Assembly: GCA_021204285.1 (NCBI GenBank)
Contig: JAJPZP010000243.1
Span: forward strand, 1-18,249
DNA: 18,249 bases
Reading direction: 5' to 3'
Origin: Lachnospiraceae bacterium
Lineage (GTDB): Bacteria > Bacillota > Clostridia > Lachnospirales > Lachnospiraceae
Under the pieces are notes generated by a model, which had not been told where the DNA came from, ran no database searches, and saw nothing but the letters and a program-made list of their open reading frames with translations. A program made the position numbers and the translations under genes. Below, piece by piece: positions 12,946 to 18,249 of the stretch (positions are counted from its first letter, which is position 1; each line of letters starts with the position of its first letter).

Positions 12946-13704
12946 ATGACAGAGAATTTAAGGATCTTCACAATAAAGCCGGATGCCTCCGTCCGGGAAG
13001 CCCTGAAAAAGATCGATGAAAATAAAAAGGGCTTCCTGGTCGTGACAGACTTAAGGACCGTGGTTCTGGGAACACTGACGGACGGCGATGTGCGCAGAGC
13101 CTTCTTAAAGGGTATTTCTGTCGATGACCAAATCAGCGGCATCTATACGAAAACCCCCAGATGCCTGCGATTGTCAGACGGCATCCCGGGAGCGACAGAA
13201 TTATTTAAAGATGAGGCCATCCGTTTCCTCCCAATCGTGGACGAAGAAAACCGGCTTCTGAATATTCTGACAAAGAATCAGGTGCATGCGCTGCTCCTGC
13301 AGGATATACACGCCGACCTCACGTTTGATTTTCTGAGTCTTGACGAAGGGATTGTCGACTATGAAATTTACCAGAGGCCATGGGGCTTTTATAAAACGAC
13401 CGTGATGAACGATTTTTTCCAGTCCAAAGTCATCAGCGTAAATCCAAAGGCGCAGCTCAGCCTGCAATCGCACAATCACCGCGAAGAGCACTGGATTGTC
13501 GCTCACGGCCGGGGGACGGTTCAGCTCGACCAGTCGGTTCTGGAAGTCCACTGCGGCAGTTCGGTTTTTATCCCGAAGGGCGCCAGACATCGGCTGACCA
13601 ACACGGACGAGAAGGAGACGCTCATCATCACAGAAGTGCAGATCGGCGACTACTTTGGCGAGGATGATATTATCCGATATGAAGATATCTACGGGAGGAT
13701 CTGA
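12946..13704 (+). CDS. CBS-pair protein fused to a type II mannose-6-phosphate isomerase cupin
   Basis: This 252-residue cytoplasmic protein has two CBS repeats (about 5-60 and 68-118; FLVVTDLRTVVLGTLTDGDVRRA and RFLPIVDEENRLLNILTKNQV). They are joined to a cupin like the C-terminal isomerase domain of ManC (about 138-252; RPWGFYKT, LSLQSHNHREEHW, VFIPKGARHRLTN, VQIGDYFGEDDIIRYEDIYGR). Putative metal ligands are His176, His178, Glu181 and His215. CBS pairs usually bind adenine nucleotides and could tune the activity. In other surface-sugar loci CBS pairs sit on a nucleotidyltransferase; that domain is absent here. The start is 1 bp after neuB, with AGGAAA inside neuB, so translation is coupled. 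If the cupin is active it would supply mannose-6-phosphate, a direct hint about the NeuB substrate. Confidence 0.85.
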   Translation: MTENLRIFTIKPDASVREALKKIDENKKGFLVVTDLRTVVLGTLTDGDVRRAFLKGISVDDQISGIYTKTPRCLRLSDGIPGATELFKDEAIRFLPIVDEENRLLNILTKNQVHALLLQDIHADLTFDFLSLDEGIVDYEIYQRPWGFYKTTVMNDFFQSKVISVNPKAQLSLQSHNHREEHWIVAHGRGTVQLDQSVLEVHCGSSVFIPKGARHRLTNTDEKETLIITEVQIGDYFGEDDIIRYEDIYGRI

Positions 13705-13708
13705 ACTT

Positions 13709-14887
13709 ATGAATGTGGCTTTTATTCCGGTCAGAGGCGGAAGCAAATCCATTCCTCTGAAAAATATCAAACCCATCTGCGGGAAACCGCTGGTGTACTG
13801 GACCCTGAAGGCTGCCTGTCAGTGCAGATACATCGACAAAGTCTACATTGCGACAGACAGCGACCCGATCCGGAATACGGTGGAAGCCTTCAGAAACGGT
13901 ACAGAGGCGGAAATCTTTGCAAAAACCCAGGTCATCGGAAGGAGCGCCGAGTCGGCCTCCGATACCGCCTCCACCGAATTCGCCATGCTGGAATTTGCTG
14001 CCGGCTACAGCTTCGACAACATTGTGCTGATTCAGGCCACCTCCCCGATGCTCACGGCAAAGGATCTGGACGGTGGTTTCGCACTGTTTGAAAGCGAGGG
14101 AACGGACAGTGTACTCTCTGTGGTACGCCAATATCGCTTTCTGTGGAAGCAGGACGCGAAAGGTCTCGCCACGCCGGACAATTACGATGTCTTCTACCGT
14201 CCCCGCCGCCAGGAATTTGACGGTTATCTGATGGAAAACGGCGCCTTTTACATTTCCTCAAAGGCAGATCTTCTGAAGTCCCAGAATCGTGTTTCCGGCA
14301 ATATCAGGGCTTACGAGATGTGTGAGGACAGCGCGTTTGAGATCGACGAGCCGAGCGACTGGATCATTATTGAAGCACTCATGCGCAAGAACGGACTGGC
14401 AGAAGAAGAAAAGACGCTTCCCGGGATTAAAATGTTTCTGACCGACTGTGACGGATGCCTGACGGATGCGGGAATGTACTATTCCGAGCAGGGAGACGAG
14501 ATGAAGAAATTCAACACAAGAGATGGCATGGGATTTCACCTTCTTCGCTCCAGCGGCATCATCACGGGTATTGTCACAGGGGAAAGCATCGAGCTCAATC
14601 GCCGCCGGGCACAGAAACTGAAGCTGGACGTGCTGGAAGACGGATGCCGGGATAAGGCCGCAACGGTAAGGAAGCTCTGTGAACAGTATGGCGTAGCTCT
14701 GCAGAATGTCGCCTATATCGGGGACGATATCAATGATCTGGAAGTGATCCGGATGGTCGGCTTCGGCTGCGCACCCGCTGACGCGATGCCGCAGGTGAGG
14801 GAAGCCGCGGATTACGTGACGAAAGCAAAGGGCGGCGAGGGCGTGATCCGGGAAGTCGCAGACCTCCTACTCCACGCCCGGTCTTAA
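13709..14887 (+). CDS. neuA: CMP-nonulosonate synthetase fused to KdsC-type HAD phosphatase
   Basis: This 392-residue bifunctional protein has a NeuA cytidylyltransferase domain at about 1-230: IPVRGGSKSIPLKNI (6-20), ATDSD (48-52), IQATSP (108-113), ENGAFYI (176-182) and EIDEPSDW (211-218). A KdsC/YrbI-like HAD phosphatase domain covers about 238-392: LTDCDGCLTD with Asp246 and Asp248, FNTRDGMG, GIVTGES, DKAATV and GDDINDL with Asp339 and Asp340. Both active sites look intact. The phosphatase would remove a 9-phosphate before the synthetase activates the free acid with CTP. A phosphatase-like domain also follows the cytidylyltransferase in animal CMAS. The start at 13709 is preferred over an in-frame ATG at 13655 because GGGAGGA precedes it and the upstream one lies inside the previous gene. 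Its 3' end overlaps the convergent glycosyltransferase gene by 21 bp. Confidence 0.92.
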   Translation: MNVAFIPVRGGSKSIPLKNIKPICGKPLVYWTLKAACQCRYIDKVYIATDSDPIRNTVEAFRNGTEAEIFAKTQVIGRSAESASDTASTEFAMLEFAAGYSFDNIVLIQATSPMLTAKDLDGGFALFESEGTDSVLSVVRQYRFLWKQDAKGLATPDNYDVFYRPRRQEFDGYLMENGAFYISSKADLLKSQNRVSGNIRAYEMCEDSAFEIDEPSDWIIIEALMRKNGLAEEEKTLPGIKMFLTDCDGCLTDAGMYYSEQGDEMKKFNTRDGMGFHLLRSSGIITGIVTGESIELNRRRAQKLKLDVLEDGCRDKAATVRKLCEQYGVALQNVAYIGDDINDLEVIRMVGFGCAPADAMPQVREAADYVTKAKGGEGVIREVADLLLHARS

Positions 14888-15952
14888 CAGTCGCTCCACA
14901 TCTGCCCAGCTCCTTGCGATATGGACGTTTTCGCAGAGGCGGGAGAAGCTGTTGAAGTAATGCTCATAATCACATTTTTCATTAAAAGCATCCTCCGCCA
15001 AAGGATAAAGGAAAAGAATGCGGCATTTACTGTGGAACAGCAGTTTTCCCGCCACACAGGCCGTGGAATAGAAAGAGATCAGAGTCTTCTCTTCCATCTC
15101 CCCGGAGGCAATCGCCAGTTCCACCGGACAGGGATCTTCATACACCTGAAGCTCCCCGTGGAAATCATCATAGATTCCTCTTGGATGCGGCTTGATCACA
15201 AAATGATCGTCTCCGGCGATATCCCTCAGCCTTCTGACCAGTCTCTGATAGGTATCGGGATTCCCGGAGGCGTTTTTGGCGCCCTGCCCCAGAAAGATGA
15301 CCTCCTCCGATGGCGTATGGGCCTCAAACTGAAAAATCTCCTTCGCCATCTCTGTGACCCGGCGAATGCGCTCCTGCGTCTGTGGAATCCGGTGTTTTTC
15401 GAAATCCACCTCTCTCTCCGCCATCTCCGGTTCAAAAAACAGAATTTCCTTTTCCATCTGTGTGATATCGTAGCGTAAGAGGATGCGGTACAGGAATCTC
15501 CCGGAAGGGGTATTGATGATATGGACGGGCTTTTTCGTATAACTGGCAAAGCCATCCTCAAATCTGTGAAAGCTCAGCTTCCTGTTTTTCCTGATCAGGG
15601 TCTTTGCAATCTCCTTTGCGATCTCGTCGGGCATTCCCGGGGAACCCAGATACATCCGGTCATAGCGTCCCAGCGGCGCGCTCAGAATCCTGTCCGTTGT
15701 ACCATTGTGTACAAAGCTCTCCCAGAAAGTGACGGGCGCGGATTTATAAGGATTCTTTATTTTTCTGCCATCGGCAAAAAAAACCTTATGAAAATAAGGC
15801 TCCAGCCTGCCGCTGTGATAGAGCGCTTCCATGGAGGCAGTCTTATCCGTCACGACAAGGTCCACCTCGTCTTCTGTCAAGAACGCATCTTTTATAAAAA
15901 GAAAAACCAGCAGATGATAGGGGGTGCTCACCATCCCGAGAACTTTTGCCAT
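14867..15952 (-). CDS. Sialyltransferase-like glycosyltransferase (GT52-type)
   Basis: This 361-residue protein resembles bacterial sialyltransferases of the GT52/polysialyltransferase group. It has an N-terminal STPYHLLVFLFI nucleotide-fold start, an E-D-G motif (FEDGFASY, about 132-134), and KPHPRG (about 254-257), followed by LISFYSTACVAGKLL. The acidic-D-G and H-P motifs bind CMP-sialic acid and catalyse transfer in these families. It would act at the inner face of the membrane, adding the nonulosonic acid made by the plus-strand operon to a surface glycan. The start at 15952 (MAKVLG) is favoured because GGAGG lies 5 bp before it; an ATG at 15964 has no clear ribosome binding site. It follows the flippase gene by 14 bp, in one transcription unit. 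Linkage and acceptor are unknown, and GT52 versus a related polysialyltransferase family is not certain. Confidence 0.82.
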   Translation of the reverse strand: MAKVLGMVSTPYHLLVFLFIKDAFLTEDEVDLVVTDKTASMEALYHSGRLEPYFHKVFFADGRKIKNPYKSAPVTFWESFVHNGTTDRILSAPLGRYDRMYLGSPGMPDEIAKEIAKTLIRKNRKLSFHRFEDGFASYTKKPVHIINTPSGRFLYRILLRYDITQMEKEILFFEPEMAEREVDFEKHRIPQTQERIRRVTEMAKEIFQFEAHTPSEEVIFLGQGAKNASGNPDTYQRLVRRLRDIAGDDHFVIKPHPRGIYDDFHGELQVYEDPCPVELAIASGEMEEKTLISFYSTACVAGKLLFHSKCRILFLYPLAEDAFNEKCDYEHYFNSFSRLCENVHIARSWADVERLLRPGVE

Positions 15953-15966
15953 AGATACCTCCATTC

Positions 15967-17523
15967 TTATGCCCTGCGCAGCATTTTCTGAATCACATCC
16001 AGCAGCATGGCACGCTCTTTTTTTCCAAATAAAAACACAAGATTCATAATGGATCCCACTACTCCGCAGATGATGACATCAAGGAAAAGCCAGAACCAGC
16101 TCACAGACGGTAAAGCCAGGGAAAGCAGGCAGAATACGGCTCCCATGGCCGCGCTGACCACAATATAGCGGAAAATGACAGGATAGAAGGACGTTTTCGG
16201 GATCTGCAGGCAATGCGCCGCGTACATCGGTGTAAAAGTCAGATTTTTGATAATCCCCAGAATCGTGGAAGTGCCCGCGACACAGTAAACGCCCAGGGAA
16301 GTCGTTCCGAGCAGGATGAAGACGATGCCGGCACTCAGAACGCCCATGACCAGGGTAACGATCGAATTCCACTTTAACCTGTTCACGACGGTGTAGACAT
16401 TAAACAGGGGACTGATCACACCGCCCACAATCGTTCCGAACATGGTCAGAAGCGTCAGGGTATAGATAATCTGAATGACAGAGGTATCGCTGATCGACTG
16501 GGAACCGGGCAGCCACAGGGTGTAAAAGGGAATGCCGAAAGCCACCACAAAACAGAGTGGAATGTTGGCGAAAAAGCCGGTCATTTTCATGGCACTCGTC
16601 AGATCCTCCAGCAGCTCCTTTTTATTTTCTCTGGCAAAGCTGATGGTAAGGGAAGGCGTGAACGCGGAGGAGATGGATTCATACATGGTATTGATCGCTG
16701 TGACGATCGTTTTGGAAGTACTGATATAGCCCATCTCGGTTCCGCCGATAAACAGATTTGTAATCAGGACATCCAGGCCGTTTGTCAGAGTCTGTCCGGC
16801 ACGCATAACCGTATTCCAGATACCGGAAGAGAGAATTTCCAGCACTTTCTTTATACGGAAATGTTTTCTGCTGAACTCGATCTGCGGAAGCAGCTTTTTC
16901 GTATAGTGGATGTAACTGATGAACAGATACACTGTTGCAGCCAGCGACGCGATTATCGTGTAGTAAACATGTATCGGCAGGAAGTAGAAGGCCGCAATCA
17001 GGATAACCGAGCGCAGGATCTGAGACTCAATCGTGCGGAAGGCCTGCAGATCCAGCCTGTTCGCGGCAAAGGTTGCGGTCGAAAAGGTGGTGCTGATGAT
17101 CGTCACCATAAAATTCAGGAAGGTCAGCGCAAACAGTATCTTCACGTCGGGAACCAGCGAGGGTGAGATGTTCACCAGCCTGTCCAGGAAAGAGACAATC
17201 AGTACACAGGGCAGGGACAGCGCCGCCACGATCGCCAGATTCGCATACAGCGTAGAGTTGAAATACTTATTGGCCTCGTCGTAGTCTCCCCGGGTCAGGC
17301 TGACCGTGATAAAGCGGCCGGCCATGGAATTCAGCGCCATGGCAGCAATATTGGCATAACTCACGAAATCGTTGGCAAGCGTCATAAAGCCGTACGCTTC
17401 ATAATCCAGTCTGGCGATGATGATGGGAGAAAGCACGAAACTGATAGCGAGGCTTACCAGGGTAGAAAACAGGCTCGCCGCCATATTCACCATAATCTGC
17501 TTACTCTTGCTCACTGTACCCAT
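15967..17523 (-). CDS. Polysaccharide/oligosaccharide flippase, Wzx-like (MOP superfamily)
   Basis: This 518-residue integral membrane protein has about 12-14 hydrophobic segments, typical of MOP-superfamily lipid-linked oligosaccharide flippases. The N-terminal region (MVNMAASLFSTLVSLAISFVLSPIIIARLDYEAYGFMTLAND) is characteristic. It would turn undecaprenyl-linked glycan units across the cytoplasmic membrane. A GTG at 17541 lies within the same frame, but the AAGGAG ribosome binding site sits between it and the ATG at 17523, so 17523 is the start. It is the first gene of a minus-strand unit with the sialyltransferase and has its own extended -10 promoter. Pairing of flippase, sialyltransferase and CMP-nonulosonate synthesis indicates a sialylated exported glycan (capsule or teichoic-type polymer). 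No polymerase or initiating transferase is in view. Confidence 0.9.
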   Translation of the reverse strand: MGTVSKSKQIMVNMAASLFSTLVSLAISFVLSPIIIARLDYEAYGFMTLANDFVSYANIAAMALNSMAGRFITVSLTRGDYDEANKYFNSTLYANLAIVAALSLPCVLIVSFLDRLVNISPSLVPDVKILFALTFLNFMVTIISTTFSTATFAANRLDLQAFRTIESQILRSVILIAAFYFLPIHVYYTIIASLAATVYLFISYIHYTKKLLPQIEFSRKHFRIKKVLEILSSGIWNTVMRAGQTLTNGLDVLITNLFIGGTEMGYISTSKTIVTAINTMYESISSAFTPSLTISFARENKKELLEDLTSAMKMTGFFANIPLCFVVAFGIPFYTLWLPGSQSISDTSVIQIIYTLTLLTMFGTIVGGVISPLFNVYTVVNRLKWNSIVTLVMGVLSAGIVFILLGTTSLGVYCVAGTSTILGIIKNLTFTPMYAAHCLQIPKTSFYPVIFRYIVVSAAMGAVFCLLSLALPSVSWFWLFLDVIICGVVGSIMNLVFLFGKKERAMLLDVIQKMLRRA

Positions 17524-17557
17524 CCCGGCGCTCCTTTCCACCTTTTCATAAAATTTT

Positions 17558-17586
17558 ATTATAGCATATCAATCCGTATTTGACCA
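17558..17586 (-). promoter_or_regulatory. Promoter of the flippase-sialyltransferase unit
   Basis: On the minus strand TGGTCA (17586-17581), a 17-bp spacer and TATAAT (17563-17558), with an extended -10 TGC immediately before it, form a good promoter 35 bp from the flippase start. It is divergent from the purine-gene promoter. Confidence 0.75.
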
Positions 17587-17603
17587 GCGTTGTATCTCCC
17601 GAG

Positions 17604-17632
17604 TTGACAAAACGATCGTTTCCCACTACAAT
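17604..17632 (+). promoter_or_regulatory. Promoter of the IMP cyclohydrolase gene with a palindrome in its spacer
   Basis: TTGACA (17604-17609), a 17-bp spacer and TACAAT (17627-17632) form a strong promoter. The spacer holds the perfect 12-bp palindrome AAACGATCGTTT (17610-17621), which looks like a repressor site. The transcript would have a leader of about 335 nt carrying the ZTP riboswitch. Confidence 0.72.
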
Positions 17633-17681
17633 GAAGCCGTTGGCAGACACATCATGCCCACAATGAGGAGGGAAATCAGTC

Positions 17682-17741
17682 ATGACAAAACAGGTAGTAA
17701 AAGCAGGCCGCCTACTACACAGTCGATGGCCAGAGCGATGA
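17682..17741 (+). CDS. Possible 19-residue leader peptide upstream of the ZTP riboswitch
   Basis: GAGGAGGG (17665-17672) lies 9 bp before an ATG that opens the frame MTKQVVKAGRLLHSRWPER, ended by TGA. The Shine-Dalgarno match is stronger than that of many real genes in the window. The peptide has no recognised homologue and no obvious regulatory codon run. It lies in the transcribed leader between promoter and riboswitch. It could be a leader peptide, a remnant of a lost gene, or chance. Confidence 0.3.
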   Translation: MTKQVVKAGRLLHSRWPER

Positions 17742-17811
17742 GCGCTTCCGGATTGATCTGCGGACGCTGTAAGTTTTTCTTGCAAAATGTTTTCACATCT
17801 TGTAAGATGAA

Positions 17812-17912
17812 TTGCGAAGAAGCCGTGCGACTGGCGGAAACGGGCGGTAAGCCCGCGCAGGAGTACCTGCAGGGAGCACAGCAATACGAAAGAGAAGCCG
17901 ACCGCCTGGGCA
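17812..17912 (+). ncRNA. ZTP (pfl) riboswitch aptamer
   Basis: The conserved pfl-motif parts are present in order: GTGCGACTGGCGGAA (17825-17839), a GC-rich hairpin (CGGGC/GCCCG), a second hairpin (GCAGG/CCTGC), GGGAGCAC (17871-17878), and CCGCCTGGGCA (17902-17912). GTGC (17825-17828) can pair with GCAC (17875-17878) as P1. GGCGG (17833-17837) can pair with CCGCC (17902-17906) as the known pseudoknot. This RNA senses ZMP/ZTP, the purine intermediate that builds up when one-carbon folate is short. It sits just before an IMP cyclohydrolase gene, which consumes the product of ZMP formylation, so function and context agree. An upstream hairpin at 17796-17809 (CATCT/AGATG) is outside the conserved core. 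Confidence 0.92.
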
Positions 17913-17945
17913 CATGTAAGACAGCCATGTGTTCAGGCGGTTTTT
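17901..17945 (+). terminator. Riboswitch expression platform: intrinsic terminator
   Basis: ACCGCCTGGGCACATG (17901-17916) pairs with CATGTGTTCAGGCGGT (17926-17941) through 16 positions, two of them G-U, and is followed by TTTT. Its 5' arm contains the CCGCC that closes the aptamer pseudoknot, so ligand binding and termination are mutually exclusive. High ZMP/ZTP should therefore turn the downstream gene on. Confidence 0.92.
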
Positions 17946-17975
17946 GCATGCATCACAAACCAGAAGGAGGACCAC

Positions 17976-18249
17976 ATGAAAGCTTTATCACTCGAGGAGG
18001 AACTGAAGTCCAACGCCTATCCCGGACGCGGCATCGTCATCGGACGCACCCCGGACGGAACGCGCGCCATCACTGCCTACTTTATCATGGGACGCAGTGT
18101 AAACAGCCGCAACCGCGTCTTCGTGGAGGATGGCGCTGGCATCCGCACCCAGGCCTTCGACCCGTCGAAGATGAAAGACCCAAGTCTCATCATCTACGCG
18201 CCGGTGCGTGTGCTCGGCGGGCGCACCATCGTCACGCACGGTGCCCAGA
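17976..18249 (+). CDS. purO: IMP cyclohydrolase (PurO-like), 5' part only
   Basis: The first 91 codons are visible and run off the window. The protein begins MKALSLEEELKSNAYPGRGI and continues with AYFIMGRSVNSRNRVFVEDG, IRTQAFDPSKMKDPSLIIYAPVRVL and a final THGAQ. This is the N-terminal half of the PF07826 IMP cyclohydrolase family, found as archaeal PurO and in Clostridia. It catalyses the last step of de novo purine synthesis, ring closure of FAICAR to IMP, in the cytoplasm. AAGGAGG precedes the start. Control is by the ZTP riboswitch immediately upstream. Nothing in the visible part is damaged. Confidence 0.9.
   Translation, partial: MKALSLEEELKSNAYPGRGIVIGRTPDGTRAITAYFIMGRSVNSRNRVFVEDGAGIRTQAFDPSKMKDPSLIIYAPVRVLGGRTIVTHGAQ

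Noticed and set aside
17546-17884. A minus-strand open frame in the purine leader ending close to the flippase promoter.
   Set aside because: It has no ribosome binding site or recognisable domain, and it overlaps both divergent promoters and the riboswitch.
17738-18249. An open frame starting MSASGLICGRCKFFLQ with several cysteines, running through the riboswitch into the IMP cyclohydrolase gene in another frame.
   Set aside because: It overlaps a structured riboswitch and terminator and then a well-conserved gene out of frame, and it has no convincing ribosome binding site. The cysteines look like chance.
1-18249. CRISPR arrays, tRNA or rRNA genes, insertion sequences, phage or toxin-antitoxin genes.
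   Set aside because: I looked on both strands and found no regularly spaced repeats, no transposase or integrase, and no RNA gene other than the ZTP riboswitch.

Overview
The window reads as part of a bacterial chromosome from the Clostridia, most likely a Lachnospiraceae-type gut anaerobe. The evidence is strong AGGAGG-type ribosome binding sites, TTGACA/TATAAT promoters, a TRAP transporter with GntR/FCD regulators, an ECF S-component encoded without its own energising module, and a clostridial-type IMP cyclohydrolase gene behind a ZTP riboswitch. This taxonomic placement is inference from gene content.

Region 1 (1-7980, minus strand) is a sugar-acid / 2-hydroxyacid catabolic island. A strong promoter at 7951-7979 drives an enolase-superfamily acid-sugar dehydratase, then a TRAP transporter (dctP, dctQ, dctM), with an intrinsic terminator inside the operon between dctP and dctQ. 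A GntR/FCD regulator with its own promoter and terminator follows. A second transcription unit holds a nickel-pincer (LarA-type) racemase/epimerase, the small SAF subunit of an altronate-dehydratase-like enzyme (UxaA-N), and a wreck: about 50 codons of the large UxaA subunit abruptly joined to a headless PatB/MalY aminotransferase fragment that also carries an in-frame TAG.

Region 2 (7981-11051, plus strand) holds a D-2-hydroxyacid dehydrogenase, a second GntR/FCD regulator whose promoter carries a perfect 17-bp inverted repeat, and a two-gene operon. That operon encodes a stand-alone LarC C-terminal domain (nickel-pincer cofactor maturation) and a membrane ECF S-component. A dyad TGTAT-N5-ATACA occurs at three promoters: larA, the second gntR, and larC2-ECF. 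This suggests one regulon joining a nickel-pincer enzyme to part of its cofactor machinery although the genes lie 7 kb apart. It is the most interesting signal in the window.

Region 3 (11074-17586) holds nudC and then a cell-surface nonulosonic-acid (sialic-acid-like) locus. On the plus strand are a SAF-less NeuB-type synthase, a CBS-CBS-cupin protein with a type II mannose-6-phosphate isomerase domain, and a NeuA cytidylyltransferase fused to a KdsC-type phosphatase. Convergent on the minus strand are a Wzx-type flippase and a GT52-like sialyltransferase. The fused phosphatase and the mannose-6-phosphate isomerase domain, with no NeuC in view, suggest a 9-phosphate route such as KDN rather than the usual bacterial Neu5Ac route.

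Region 4 (17587-18249, plus strand) is a purine-gene leader. It has a promoter with a 12-bp palindrome in its spacer, a possible 19-codon leader ORF, a ZTP (pfl) riboswitch with an overlapping terminator, and the 5' part of an IMP cyclohydrolase gene that runs off the window.
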